Source: Archaeoglobus veneficus SNP6
Lineage (GTDB): Archaea; Halobacteriota; Archaeoglobi; Archaeoglobales; Archaeoglobaceae
Direction of reading: 5' to 3'
DNA length: 64,000 nt
Assembly (NCBI RefSeq): GCF_000194625.1
Contig: NC_015320.1
Coordinates: 124,001-188,000, forward strand
The stretch's first letter is position 1. Each line of letters begins with the position of its first letter. Both the position numbers and the translations under genes were made by a program. The notes below the pieces were generated by a model. That model did no database searches. It was not told the DNA's origin and saw nothing but the letters and a program-made list of their open reading frames with translations. Positions 1-9,055 of the stretch are shown piece after piece.

Positions 1-1555
1 TGTTTATGCCCAGCGGTGAGAGGTCGATGTCCTCTTCGGGGTACAGCACATTGCATATCTCCGGCACGCTGAGGTTCTTTGGCAGCCACGTGCCTTCAAG
101 CGCCTTTTCGACTGGCCCGGGCTGACCCATATCGTCTCTCGGCCCTAAATTCCACGTTGAAGGTACGATACACTGGTAGTTGTGGATCTTCTTGTTCTTT
201 ATGTTGGTGTAGTGCAGCAGTGCTCCACGGGGAGCTTCCCAGAGACCAAAGCCCTCTGCGTTGTCTGGAACGTACTTATAGTCTGGAATTCTTCTGTCAA
301 CGATGTCGCCGCTCATGTACTGCTTGAGCTCTATTGCCCACTCCATTACCTTCGTTGCGAACCAGACAGTCTGGGCTACTCTTGCAGCCACCCTGTCGAT
401 TACCGAGCCCTTGGGGTTCAGCACGTCCCACTTGAAGGTGAAGGTCTCTCCAGTTACGGGGTTGGTAACGTCGATCTTCCAGTGGAGGCCAAATGTGTTG
501 ATCATCCTTGCGAGAGGTCCAACTTCGTATACCTTGCCCTCATAGCGGGGAGCCTTCATCCACGCGTAGGCTCCAGGCTTGTCCTTCCTTACTATTACAT
601 CGCCCTCCCTCGGGTGTCTGCCGGAAATGCTGTCGTCGTAGCGTGAATACTTAACGTACTCGGCAATCTTACTGAGATCGAACTTCTTGAAGTCTCCATC
701 CCATGCTCCGGCCTTTATCAGGGCGTTGTCTCTGTAAGTCGGCTTTCCATCCTGCGCCTCAACCCACTTGTCGTAGTCGTTCACGTCCGGGAATAGACCG
801 TAGCTCAGGAAGTTTCCATACGTTGGGCCCAAGTCCTGCAGTCCTCTAAAGTCTATGTCGAGCAGCGCACTTACCGCTTCGCCAACGTGCTCGTTTCTCT
901 CAACAAGAGCCATCAAATCGGGAACCATTGTGTTCACGGCGAAATCCCAGAGTTCTGTCATGTTGGTAAGCGTGGTTGCAATTCTGTCGAGAGTTGGCTT
1001 GACGGTCACACCACCAGGATACTCACTCGTGTGGTGGGGGAACTTACCGCCCCACAGCGCTACAATCTCGTTAGCCTTTCTCTGCATTTCTATACACTTC
1101 ACATAGCTCGAACCAAGGCCAAGTTTGGCAATTCCTGGTTTACCCAGTGCCGGCGGAACCATCGGCGGGTACTTGCATATAACACCGAGTTCTGGGCCAA
1201 TGAGCAGGTACGTGTGAATCATGTGGTCATAAACGTAGTATGCTCCGTGCAGGATGTTTCTGATGAGTATTGCCGCGGGAGGCGGTGTAACTCCATAAGC
1301 GTGGTCTAAAGCCTGTATCGCCGTCTCACCATGCGGGGCTGGACAGACTCCGCATATTCTCTGGGTTATGAAAAACGCGTCTCTCGGGTCTCTCCCCCTG
1401 AGAATGATCTCAAAACCTCTGAACAGGTTTGTGTGGCTGTAAGCCTCTTTAACAACCGTCCACGTTCCTGTCGAAGTGGTAATATCCTGAGTTTCCATTG
1501 AAATGCCGAGATGGCCCTCAATTCTTGTTACGGGATCCATTACCACCTTTGCCAT
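1..1555 (-). CDS. vhtA: NiFe hydrogenase large subunit, Vht type (3' end cut by window)
   Basis: Catalytic subunit of a membrane-associated NiFe hydrogenase that oxidises H2 and, with the small subunit just upstream, feeds electrons to a membrane carrier. About 518 residues are visible. The N-terminal metal motif RICGVC lies at residues 65-70 and continues PAPHGETA, supplying two of the four cysteines that bind Ni and Fe. The C-terminal cysteine motif lies beyond the window edge, so intactness cannot be judged. The ATG at 1553-1555 follows a strong TAAGGAGGTG site in the 12-bp gap after the small-subunit gene. The reading frame runs open to base 1. The specific symbol is by analogy with methanogen and Archaeoglobus enzymes that have a TAT-exported small subunit. 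Confidence 0.93.
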   Translation of the reverse strand, partial: MAKVVMDPVTRIEGHLGISMETQDITTSTGTWTVVKEAYSHTNLFRGFEIILRGRDPRDAFFITQRICGVCPAPHGETAIQALDHAYGVTPPPAAILIRNILHGAYYVYDHMIHTYLLIGPELGVICKYPPMVPPALGKPGIAKLGLGSSYVKCIEMQRKANEIVALWGGKFPHHTSEYPGGVTVKPTLDRIATTLTNMTELWDFAVNTMVPDLMALVERNEHVGEAVSALLDIDFRGLQDLGPTYGNFLSYGLFPDVNDYDKWVEAQDGKPTYRDNALIKAGAWDGDFKKFDLSKIAEYVKYSRYDDSISGRHPREGDVIVRKDKPGAYAWMKAPRYEGKVYEVGPLARMINTFGLHWKIDVTNPVTGETFTFKWDVLNPKGSVIDRVAARVAQTVWFATKVMEWAIELKQYMSGDIVDRRIPDYKYVPDNAEGFGLWEAPRGALLHYTNIKNKKIHNYQCIVPSTWNLGPRDDMGQPGPVEKALEGTWLPKNLSVPEICNVLYPEEDIDLSPLGIN

Positions 1556-1567
1556 ACTTCCACCTCC

Positions 1568-2620
1568 TTACTCCTTCTTCTCCTCGTGTTTTCCTTTACT
1601 CGCAACGTGTTTTACCGCATGTATCGCTATACCCGCAGCAGTAGCTGCAAGTATTCCCTCACCGATCTTTGTGGCGTTGAAACCGAGAACAGTCGGAAGC
1701 TCAGAAACCTCCGAATAGAACGGCGAGAATCTGTCAGGCCATCCCGGTTCAGCACATCCTATGCACATGTTCGTTTCGACACAGTAGCTTGTGTGGTTGT
1801 TCCATTTTCTGAGTGCACAATCAGTCCAAACTATTGGACCCTTGCAACCCATCTTAAATCTGCATCCCTCTTCTCCAGGTCTTGTGGTAAATAGTCCCCT
1901 GTCGTAGTACGGTCTGTAGGGGCACAGTTCGTCGTGCATGTTGGTGCTAAAGAAGACCTTCGGCCTACCGTATTTATCAAGTTCTATCGGGGCACCTATC
2001 ATTACCGCTGCAAGAATTACAGTTATGTGATCCGGATGAGCAGGGCAGAATGGGAGGTTGATTACAGTTTTATTAATTCCAACCTGCTTCAGGAACTCTT
2101 GCACGCTCATGGCTCCGGTTGGATTTGGCTTCGCAGCAGGTATTCCGCCAAAAGTCGCACACTGCCCTACCGCAACTATCGCATCCGCGATTTCTGCAGC
2201 TTCTCTCAAGTGATCTCTGAAATCCTTGCCAGCGATCTCACAGTACCCTTCCTCCTGCACCGAACCCTCCACGACAAGAATTCTTCTGCCTTTCGTTCCC
2301 TTTTCCCACCTTTCCTTCTTTAGTCTCTCTGCAAGGCTTCCCGATGCGGGATGAATTGTTTCCATGTAATCAGGCAGAGCAATCGGTAATCCAGACGTAC
2401 CCACAGTTATTTCCGTCAAAATCTGGACCAAGTCCGGCTCGGTTGCCTGGGCAAATGATATCGTGCAGCCAGTGCAAGCAGCACCGTTGAGCCAGCAGAT
2501 GTGCCAGTAGTCCTTGACTTCTGTAAGTGCTTCAACGATTTCGGATTTGTACGTTGTGAGAAAGGCCGTTGCTCCCAGCGCTGCAACTCCCTTCATAAAG
2601 TTTCTTCTGCTAAGTTTCAT
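1568..2620 (-). CDS. vhtG: NiFe hydrogenase small subunit with TAT signal
   Basis: Electron-transfer subunit carrying Fe-S clusters. It begins with a twin-arginine signal (SRRNFMKG, residues 4-11) and a hydrophobic stretch, so the folded heterodimer should be exported and face outside. Proximal cluster cysteines appear as CTGC (residues 49-52) and in GQCATFGG; a cysteine-rich C-terminal half (GCRFKMGCKGP, CIGCAEPGWPD) binds the other clusters. A final hydrophobic helix followed by a charged tail suggests a membrane anchor. A start 18 bases upstream is in frame, but the ATG at 2620 has an ATAGGAGGTG site at the right spacing and places the TAT motif at the N terminus. 350 residues. First gene of the operon; the large subunit follows after 12 bases. 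Confidence 0.93.
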   Translation of the reverse strand: MKLSRRNFMKGVAALGATAFLTTYKSEIVEALTEVKDYWHICWLNGAACTGCTISFAQATEPDLVQILTEITVGTSGLPIALPDYMETIHPASGSLAERLKKERWEKGTKGRRILVVEGSVQEEGYCEIAGKDFRDHLREAAEIADAIVAVGQCATFGGIPAAKPNPTGAMSVQEFLKQVGINKTVINLPFCPAHPDHITVILAAVMIGAPIELDKYGRPKVFFSTNMHDELCPYRPYYDRGLFTTRPGEEGCRFKMGCKGPIVWTDCALRKWNNHTSYCVETNMCIGCAEPGWPDRFSPFYSEVSELPTVLGFNATKIGEGILAATAAGIAIHAVKHVASKGKHEEKKE

Positions 2621-2673
2621 GCCTTCACCTCCTATCAAATTGTCTTGATGTTAATCCTTATTGTGAGGTAGGG

Positions 2674-2684
2674 ATTATTTAAAC
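2674..2684 (-). promoter_or_regulatory. TATA box of the hydrogenase operon
   Basis: On the minus strand the stretch reads GTTTAAATAAT, preceded by an A-rich element, about 54 bases upstream of the small-subunit ATG. Transcription would start near 2655 and leave a short leader holding the ribosome site. Position and composition fit an archaeal TATA/BRE; no experimental support. Confidence 0.45.
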
Positions 2685-2779
2685 TTTTTTCAAATTTCTC
2701 AAGTATAAATTAAAAACTAAAGAACTTAACACTTAGTAACACTTTTTTCCTAACTTCTTATCATCCAAGACCTCAAACT

Positions 2780-2785
2780 AAAAAA
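2780..2785 (-). terminator. Possible oligo-T terminator after hypE
   Basis: Downstream of the hypE stop the minus strand reads CCTCTTTTTTAG, a run of six T. Archaeal RNA polymerase terminates at such runs, so this may separate hypFE from the hydrogenase operon. Weak evidence, sequence only. Confidence 0.25.
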
Positions 2786-2796
2786 GAGGTGTTAAC

Positions 2797-3834
2797 TTAG
2801 CAAACCCTCGGAATGGGGTCTGCAGTTGGAGGTGGCATAATTTTGCGGGTGCCTATGGTCGTTTCTATAACAACCTCCCTAAACTCCGAAGTAGCGTAAC
2901 CGACAATTGCAGCATCTTTTTGTCCAGCTTTTTTCAGAGCTTTAAGCACCTCTTCAGCCAGATCTGCAACGACACCCATTACGACTTTGCCCTCATTGGC
3001 CATCATGAGCGGATCGAGGCCAAGCACATCGCAGAAGCTCTTCACGTCATCTCTTATCGGTATTTTCTCCTCCTCGATGAGAATTCCAACGCCGCTCTTC
3101 TCGGCTATCTCGTTGAGTGCCGCGGCAATTCCGCCTCTCGTTGGATCTTTCATGGCAGTAATGCCACCTGTCTCAAGAGCATTCTTCAGGAAAAGCCAGA
3201 CTGGATAAACGTCAGATTCTACGTCGAGTTCGAATCCAAAACCCTCTCTGCTCGCCATAATGGCTGCTGCGTGCTCGGCTATGTTGCCGGTGATTATTAC
3301 TGCGTCTCCCTCTGCGAGTCCTCTGTCTCTGACCCACGAATAGGGGTAGCTACGATATTCCCTAACGATGCTAAGGTTCTTCTCGAGGTGCTCGTTTCTC
3401 AGGCCAATGCCCGTAGTGTTAACAGCAATCCCTATATTCGCTTCAACCACCTTTGTATCCCCGGTTATTATCTTTGCATCTATTTTTTCGAGCCATTCAG
3501 CCATGTCATCGAGAATTCTGTCGAGAGTTTCGACGGAGAAGCCATCCTGAACTATGAGAGACATGGACATGACTGCCGGCTTCGCTCCCATTACTGCGAG
3601 ATCGTTAGCAGTACCGCAAACTGCAAGGCTGCCTATGCTTCCTCCCGGAAAAACCGGTGGACTTACGACGTATGAGTCTGTTGTGAACGCGTAGCCGTTG
3701 AAATCGGAAGAATCATCAAGTTCTGAGAGGGCAATTTCTCCAGCCTTTGAATCGAACCTCGATATGACGTGCTTCCTGAGAAAATCCATCATGTACTTTC
3801 CGCCGGCTCCATCCTCCTTTCTTATCAACTTCAT
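2797..3834 (-). CDS. hypE: Hydrogenase maturation protein HypE
   Basis: HypE dehydrates a carbamoyl group carried on its C-terminal cysteine to a thiocyanate, the precursor of the cyanide ligands on the hydrogenase iron. The protein has the expected length (345 residues), the AIR-synthase-like ATP-binding fold (N-terminal GAGG, then DPTRGG near residue 225) and ends exactly in PRVC, the family's essential terminal cysteine. Its ATG overlaps the hypF stop codon (ATGA), so the two are translationally coupled; carbamoyl transfer from HypF to HypE is the next step in the pathway. Confidence 0.96.
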   Translation of the reverse strand: MKLIRKEDGAGGKYMMDFLRKHVISRFDSKAGEIALSELDDSSDFNGYAFTTDSYVVSPPVFPGGSIGSLAVCGTANDLAVMGAKPAVMSMSLIVQDGFSVETLDRILDDMAEWLEKIDAKIITGDTKVVEANIGIAVNTTGIGLRNEHLEKNLSIVREYRSYPYSWVRDRGLAEGDAVIITGNIAEHAAAIMASREGFGFELDVESDVYPVWLFLKNALETGGITAMKDPTRGGIAAALNEIAEKSGVGILIEEEKIPIRDDVKSFCDVLGLDPLMMANEGKVVMGVVADLAEEVLKALKKAGQKDAAIVGYATSEFREVVIETTIGTRKIMPPPTADPIPRVC

Positions 3835-6137
3835 GCAAGCTCCTCCAGAAACTTCGAAATATAAATCTGCCCAAAACTTATGCCGTTATCTCCTGCAGCA
3901 ACTTCTTCATTAACGAAAAGTCTGATTTCCTTCTCGCTGAGATACTTTTCAACGAGGGGTGTCAGGTAGGAGTTGAAGGCAACACCACCACTCATAACGA
4001 CATCGGCTTTTGCCTTCCTTGCTGCCCTCGCTGCAATCTCCGCAAGTCCGCAGGCGAGATAGTCTATCACCTGGTAGGCGATTGTGGATTTAGTCTCCCC
4101 CTCCAGATATCTTTCAAGGGCGTCACAGATGACTGGTTTTACCCTCAGTACTTCTACCTCCGACGTCTTTGCCTCAAACCCCTCTGTAATGCATGGAGAT
4201 GGATAGATTGCCTCTTCTCTTTCGCTTGAAATTATGGGCTCGTAGTACGGCTCGCCCTCCTTTACGCACGCTTCAAGCTTCATCGCTGGTTCTCCTTCGT
4301 ACGTCCTTTCGAAACACAGCTCGAGCATGGCAGAGCACGCGTCGAGATATCTGCCGGCTGACGATGCCTTTGCCAATGCCAGACCCTCGTCTATTTGCTT
4401 CGCAAAGAGCTCGAAGTTTTCACCCGACCTCAGATATCTGCTGTAGGGTTCGAGAATGTTGTAATCTCCCTTCTCAGTATACACAGCCGAGAACAGCACT
4501 CTGAGCGGGAAGCGAACTGCAAGATCTCCTCCAAGAAGCTCGAGGGTCTCAAGCCTCCCCACGCGTTCAAATCGCCGATTTTCGAAATCTATCAGGAGAA
4601 CCTCACCACCCCATGTAGTGCCGTCAAAGCCGTAGCCAACACCGTCAACCGCTATGGCAACAGCCCTGTCTATCCCTCTTTCCGCCATAACGGACATTCC
4701 GTGGGCGAAATGGTGCTGAACTCTGACGAGTTTGGAATTCGCATCCTCGGCCAGCTTTTCGGCAAAGCGGGAGGTGTTGTAGAGCGGATGGGCGTCGCAT
4801 ATCACTGCATTGATGCGATCCATCCGCAGGAAAGATGTAAAGAAATCTATGGCTTTCTTGAAAAACTCGTTATAGGTCCTGAAGTTTGCCGTATTGCCTA
4901 TGTACTGGGAAAGGACGACTTTACCATCCTTAAGCAGGGCTATGGAGTTGTAGAGTTCTGCTCCCAGAGCGATTGCGTTGATATTAACGTTAAGGCTGAA
5001 GGTTTTTGGGACGAAACCTCTGGAACGCCTGATAATCATCCTGTGATTTCCCACGAACTTAATCACGGAATCGTCAACCCTGTTGGCAATTACGAGGTTG
5101 TGGCGAAGCACGGCGTCAAGAGCTAAGCTGAAGACACCATCATCGATGAACATAGGTTCTCCGGGCATGTTTGCAGATGTGAGAACGATGAAGTCTGCTT
5201 TCAGGAAACGAAAGAGTATGTGGTGAATCGGGGCATATGGCAGCATTATGCCAATGGTATCGAGATCTGGTGCAACTGCGAAGAATGAATTAACGTCCTT
5301 CTTCCTCAACACGGTTATGGGACGGATGTAGCTAAGCATTTCGTTTTCCTCTTCGCTGCTGAGTTTTGCCACCCTTTTTACAGCTTCCACATCCCTCGCC
5401 ATTACTGCAAAGGGCTGCTGGGGTCTGTTCAGAATCTTCCTGAGATTCCATACGACTTCATCATCTGTAATACATGCGATGTGGTATCCGCCGAGACCCT
5501 TGATTGCAATGATTTTGCCAGAATCTATGAGTTCCGCAGCCCTTATTATTCCATCGAGTCCTCTTATTATCCTGTTTCCAAGAACGAGCTCGTAGTCCGG
5601 CCCACATTGTCTGCAGGCGATGGACTGCGCATAGTAACGCCTGTCTTCAACATCCCAGTACTCTTTGCTGCATTCGCTACAGAGCGGAAAGTCCACGAAT
5701 GTCGTGTTTTCCCTGTCGTAGGGTAGTCTTACCGCTACGCTGAAGCGGGGCCCGCAGTCGGTGCAGGAGATGAAGGAGTAGAGATACCTCCTGTCTTTAG
5801 GGTTGAAAAGCTCGTTAAGGCAGGCGTCGCATGTGGCAACATCCGGGGGAGGAAGAGAGAGTTCCTTTCTGCTTCCGCCGCTTTTTTCAATTGTAAAGTC
5901 CTCGGGAGGTTTTAAATCGACTTCTTCCACCCTTACAGACTCAACGACTGCAATGGGCGGCTTCTCTTTCCTGAGTCTCTCGACGAATTCGTCAACCCGC
6001 GAGTCTATGATAATTTCAACCGTGCCGTCACCGGTATTTTTCACATAGCCTTTGAGTCCCATTGACTTTGCGAGCCTGTAAACGAAGGGGCGAAAACCGA
6101 CTCCCTGAACGATTCCCTTTACCGTGAGTCTGTACAT
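3831..6137 (-). CDS. hypF: Carbamoyltransferase HypF
   Basis: HypF activates carbamoyl phosphate and transfers the carbamoyl group to HypE for cyanide ligand synthesis. All expected domains are visible in 768 residues: an N-terminal acylphosphatase domain (GIVQGVGFRPFVYRLA), two zinc fingers built from paired CxxC motifs (starting CDACLNELF and CSECSKEYW), a YrdC-like nucleotide-binding domain and a Kae1-like C-terminal domain with the metal motif VQHHFAHGMS. An in-frame extension of 32 codons upstream exists, but the ATG at 6137 gives the standard acylphosphatase start. No convincing Shine-Dalgarno precedes it. It is divergent from the stress-protein gene at 6306. Confidence 0.95.
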   Translation of the reverse strand: MYRLTVKGIVQGVGFRPFVYRLAKSMGLKGYVKNTGDGTVEIIIDSRVDEFVERLRKEKPPIAVVESVRVEEVDLKPPEDFTIEKSGGSRKELSLPPPDVATCDACLNELFNPKDRRYLYSFISCTDCGPRFSVAVRLPYDRENTTFVDFPLCSECSKEYWDVEDRRYYAQSIACRQCGPDYELVLGNRIIRGLDGIIRAAELIDSGKIIAIKGLGGYHIACITDDEVVWNLRKILNRPQQPFAVMARDVEAVKRVAKLSSEEENEMLSYIRPITVLRKKDVNSFFAVAPDLDTIGIMLPYAPIHHILFRFLKADFIVLTSANMPGEPMFIDDGVFSLALDAVLRHNLVIANRVDDSVIKFVGNHRMIIRRSRGFVPKTFSLNVNINAIALGAELYNSIALLKDGKVVLSQYIGNTANFRTYNEFFKKAIDFFTSFLRMDRINAVICDAHPLYNTSRFAEKLAEDANSKLVRVQHHFAHGMSVMAERGIDRAVAIAVDGVGYGFDGTTWGGEVLLIDFENRRFERVGRLETLELLGGDLAVRFPLRVLFSAVYTEKGDYNILEPYSRYLRSGENFELFAKQIDEGLALAKASSAGRYLDACSAMLELCFERTYEGEPAMKLEACVKEGEPYYEPIISSEREEAIYPSPCITEGFEAKTSEVEVLRVKPVICDALERYLEGETKSTIAYQVIDYLACGLAEIAARAARKAKADVVMSGGVAFNSYLTPLVEKYLSEKEIRLFVNEEVAAGDNGISFGQIYISKFLEELA

Positions 6138-6260
6138 GGCAATCGGAAATAATTTGTTACCGATAAATAAATACTTGATGCTCAATTTACTAAACCTGTT
6201 TTTGTCAATGCTGAGTGAGCATCTGCAACGCACATTTCATACTTCTCACTACAAATTCCG

Positions 6261-6271
6261 AAAAATATATA
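6261..6271 (+). promoter_or_regulatory. TATA box for the stress-protein gene
   Basis: AAAAATATATA lies about 40 bases upstream of the ATG at 6306, in the gap divergent from hypF. The expected start of transcription is near 6291, leaving a leader of about 15 bases. Confidence 0.4.
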
Positions 6272-6305
6272 CCTGAACAGAAACAACAATAAATTGTGAG
6301 CGGAA

Positions 6306-7055
6306 ATGATGGATAAAGTCCTGTTTCCTGTTGAGTTTATGAATCCTGTATCAAAGCTCGATTCACTGAGAAAATTCGCGAGAAAGGTCGTACTAACTCA
6401 CATCGTCGAGATCATGCCCCTGTCATCTCATTTAGAAGTAAAAGAGGATGTTGAAAGAAGATTGGGTGGAATGGCCGAAAGACTCAAGGAAACGGGAGTT
6501 GAGACGAGAACAGTCGTGAAGATTGGCAATCCGGGTTTGAAGATTGCCGAGATTGCTGAGAGGGAGAAAGCCGACATGATTGTTGTTCCTGTAATGAGTG
6601 GTGGCTTCTTCAAAAGGCTGATTTACGGAAACATGGCAAACAACGTTCTAAAGTTCAGCAGGAGGCCGATTCTTGTCGTGAAGGATGGTTTTGACGATAA
6701 CGCCTTTGAAAAGCCTCTAATATCCCTGCCCCTTGAGGATGCGGAGTTCTGTCTCGACATTATGGATACTCTCAAGGGAATCAGGAAGATGATTAAAACG
6801 GCCGTGTTCTACCATGCGGGCAATGGGAAAGAGGAGCTTGAGTACTACGCCAGGAAGCTCGGTGTGCCTTATGAAGTTGTAGTAGAGGAAAGAAAGAAGC
6901 TGCCGGAGCAGATTGTGAATGCTGCTGTTTCAACCAAGGCTACTTCGATAATCGTTGGCAGAAAAAGCAGGTTCTTCGACGATATTGTCATGCTCGGCAC
7001 AGCCGCTTCGGTTGTTAGAAGGTCTCCTCTGCCCGTGCTCGTGATACCGAAGTAG
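6306..7055 (+). CDS. Tandem universal stress protein (UspA family)
   Basis: Two Usp-type alpha/beta domains of about 125 residues follow each other. The first ends with MSGGFFKRLIYGNMANNV and the second with GRKSRFFDDIVMLGTAASVV, both close to the G-x2-G-x9-G(S/T) ATP-binding pattern, although the second lacks the second glycine. Usp proteins act in the cytoplasm during stress, often as nucleotide-binding dimers; a tandem protein may form the dimer internally. ATG codons at 6306 and 6309 are both possible. A second tandem Usp lies 490 bases downstream with a DsrE-like gene between them. No specific function can be assigned. Confidence 0.85.
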   Translation: MMDKVLFPVEFMNPVSKLDSLRKFARKVVLTHIVEIMPLSSHLEVKEDVERRLGGMAERLKETGVETRTVVKIGNPGLKIAEIAEREKADMIVVPVMSGGFFKRLIYGNMANNVLKFSRRPILVVKDGFDDNAFEKPLISLPLEDAEFCLDIMDTLKGIRKMIKTAVFYHAGNGKEELEYYARKLGVPYEVVVEERKKLPEQIVNAAVSTKATSIIVGRKSRFFDDIVMLGTAASVVRRSPLPVLVIPK

Positions 7056-7143
7056 AATAGAGTAAGATTATTTTATCAGATTTAATCACCACAAATTTTT
7101 TAGGTTGTCCGCTCAGCCATAATGCTTGTCAGGAGGTGAAATT

Positions 7144-7485
7144 GTGTACAAGGCAGTATTTCACGTAGATATGGATGACACACCTGTTTTCGAACTTACA
7201 CTGGCCAACATAACAAACTTCCTGAAGGACGTGGGCGACGCAGAAGTAGCTTTGCTTGCCAACGGATTTGCTGTTAAGCTCTTTGTGAAAAGTGCAAATG
7301 AGAAGTTCAGAGAAAAACTTGAGGAGCTTCATAAGAAGAGAGTAAAGTTCTACGTCTGCAACAATGCCCTGAATGCCCATAAAATTAACAAGGATGAGAT
7401 CTTTGAGTTCTGTGAAGTCGTGCCAGCTGGCATAACCAAGCTCGTGGAACTGCAGCAGGCAGGATACGCCTATATAAAGCCATAA
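7144..7485 (+). CDS. DsrE/DsrF-like small protein
   Basis: A 113-residue cytoplasmic protein resembling the DsrE/DsrF-like fold: beta-alpha N-terminal half with a hydrophobic strand (EVALLANGFAVKLF) and a conserved-looking cysteine in the segment KFYVCNNAL, the position that carries the reactive cysteine in several family members. Such proteins relay sulfur or bind small ligands; the role here is not known. A GTG at 7144 is chosen because AGGAGGTGA lies immediately upstream; a TTG at 7126 would overlap that site. It sits between two tandem universal stress proteins on the same strand. Confidence 0.75.
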   Translation: MYKAVFHVDMDDTPVFELTLANITNFLKDVGDAEVALLANGFAVKLFVKSANEKFREKLEELHKKRVKFYVCNNALNAHKINKDEIFEFCEVVPAGITKLVELQQAGYAYIKP

Positions 7486-7546
7486 AGAGTTTATATGCAG
7501 TAGATGCAAAAAATCGTCTTGGCTCAATTTAATGGAGGTGGTAGTA

Positions 7547-8404
7547 ATGATAAGAAAGGTACTGTTCCCTGTGGACTTCTCAATAGTCTCTGAATACGCT
7601 TTCGGAAACTGTATACCCAGGTTCTTTGCTTCAGGAGCGGCTAACGAGCTGATCTTATTCTACGCCCTCGACCTAGTCCCCCAGTCAGCAGAGGAGCTCG
7701 AGGCTGTTGAGGAAATAGAAAGAAAGTACAAGAAGAGGATCGATGAAATCTCGAAGGAATTCGAGGAGATGGGAATAAAGACAAAGGGAATTGTGAGACT
7801 CGGAACTCCTGCCCTGGAAATTGCCAAGATCGCTGAGGAGGAAGACGTTGACCTAATATACATGCCAATGAAGGGCGAGAACATATTCAGAGAGATGCTG
7901 ATAGGTTCAACAGCTGCGAACGTCGCAAGGGCTGCCAAGAAGCCAGTTCTCCTCGTAAGGTACGAGTGGGATAGAGGAAAGAAGTCCATCAAGTGCTACT
8001 GGGATGCAAAGAGGGTTTTCGAGAGGCCTCTGATAGCTGTAGATTTTTCACAGTGCTCGGAGAAGGTGATACGCTCAACTGATGTGTTCAAGGAGTTTGT
8101 CAAAGAGGCAGTTCTGATGCACGTCGTTGACTACGGAAGAGCTGACGAAGTGGAGGAGAACGCAAAGAAGGCAATGGAGGGTCTGAAGAGGTACGAAGAA
8201 ATGCTCGACTTTCCGGTTGAAAAAGAAGTACACACGGGAGTTGCATCAAAGGAAATCCTCATGACTGCTCCAGTTAAGGGTGCCACGCTGATAGTAATCG
8301 GAAAGAAGGGCAAGAGCATAATCAAGGAGCTGCTCCTCGGCAGTACGGCAGAGAGCGTAATAAGGAATTCCGTGCTTCCTGTTCTTGTTGTGCCATGTGG
8401 GTAA
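7547..8404 (+). CDS. Tandem universal stress protein (UspA family)
   Basis: 285 residues with two Usp domains. The first ends MKGENIFREMLIGSTAANV and the second GKKGKSIIKELLLGSTAESV; both carry a good G-x2-G-x9-G-S/T ATP-binding pattern, better preserved than in the paralogue at 6306. GGAGGTGG precedes the ATG at 7547 by nine bases. A TATA-like GTTTATATG at about 7489 suggests its own transcript. The two paralogues with a DsrE-like gene between them form a small stress cluster beside the hydrogenase maturation genes. Confidence 0.87.
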   Translation: MIRKVLFPVDFSIVSEYAFGNCIPRFFASGAANELILFYALDLVPQSAEELEAVEEIERKYKKRIDEISKEFEEMGIKTKGIVRLGTPALEIAKIAEEEDVDLIYMPMKGENIFREMLIGSTAANVARAAKKPVLLVRYEWDRGKKSIKCYWDAKRVFERPLIAVDFSQCSEKVIRSTDVFKEFVKEAVLMHVVDYGRADEVEENAKKAMEGLKRYEEMLDFPVEKEVHTGVASKEILMTAPVKGATLIVIGKKGKSIIKELLLGSTAESVIRNSVLPVLVVPCG

Positions 8405-8541
8405 TTGAATAAACTTATTTCATCTTTCCCTATTTTCTTAAGATAGTTTTTGTTTTTTATGATGTTTGCTAAAAATTACGTAAATATTTGAGTGTTCGCT
8501 CCTAGGTCTCTCTTCGATCAGCATACATCGCAATCAAAATA

Positions 8542-8673
8542 CTACGTCCCAATTTCGGCACTATGCTTGCTCCAACAACCGGGCACTTCACCATAAGCAT
8601 GCAGAATCGTCTCCTCAAACCCACTGGGCTCCCATAGTTGCCCTGTCAGTTGTTTTCCTCCATGTCCAGCCTT
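8542..8673 (-). pseudogene. Short protein-coding remnant, family unknown
   Basis: An open segment of 43 codons without a start codon and closed by TAG. Its translation (containing GQLWEPSGFEETILHAYGEV followed by PGCWSKHS) has the amino-acid balance of real protein rather than a shadow frame. No gene overlaps it. It may be the decayed end of a transposase or enzyme gene. Not recognised. Confidence 0.25.
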
Positions 8674-8766
8674 TTATGCCTTATAACTTTTAAAGTCTAT
8701 AATATTTTTAAGATATTTTATAGTGCAATCAGAGAAATAAAAGAGGACATATCTAACTCTACAAAT

Positions 8767-8931
8767 TTACTTGTCAATTTTCTTAAAAACCTTCTTTATC
8801 TCAACGTCCCAGCTTAATCTTGCGTGTTCCTTACCGAGAGATTTCCTGTAGTCGGCTCGTATCTGCTGGTTTGCGACTTTTTCGAGTAGCTCGTCGTCTG
8901 CTGGTTCCTCGCCACTGACTTTTTTACACAT
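8767..8931 (-). CDS. Small ORF of 54 residues, unknown
   Basis: ATG at 8931, TAA at 8767. The product is short, highly charged and helical in character (SGEEPADDELLEKVANQQIR then a lysine-rich end VFKKIDK). The frame stays open for 18 more codons upstream of the ATG, so this may be the tail of a longer broken gene. No ribosome site is evident. No other gene covers the interval. Confidence 0.3.
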   Translation of the reverse strand: MCKKVSGEEPADDELLEKVANQQIRADYRKSLGKEHARLSWDVEIKKVFKKIDK

Positions 8932-9025
8932 GAAGATTCGTCTAACCAGAGGAGTATATTTGGCTTTTGATTGAGCAGAGCAGTTTTAAGAGCACATATA
9001 ATTAACTCTTTCAGGATGGGACAGA

Positions 9026-9035
9026 TTTTTATATC
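9026..9035 (+). promoter_or_regulatory. TATA box for the DUF599 gene
   Basis: TTTTTATATC lies 21-30 bases before the ATG at 9056. This spacing places transcription initiation at that start codon, favouring a leaderless message and the 9056 start over the in-frame ATG at 9047. Confidence 0.45.
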
Positions 9036-9055
9036 TCTCGCTTAAAATGCTTTGC

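Larger units (their letters stand above)
8405..9046. other. 642-bp gap with gene remnants
   Basis: AT-rich stretch with no full-length gene. It holds two short minus-strand open segments described separately (8542-8673 and 8767-8931). Both look protein-like in composition but neither could be matched to a family. The interval probably contains decayed coding sequence next to the accessory zone. Confidence 0.5.

Noticed and set aside
2920-3675. 251-codon open frame on the plus strand
   Set aside because: It lies antisense to hypE, which has full family motifs; the frame is a shadow produced by codon bias.
4395-5126. 243-codon open frame on the plus strand
   Set aside because: Antisense to hypF with unbalanced composition and no motif.
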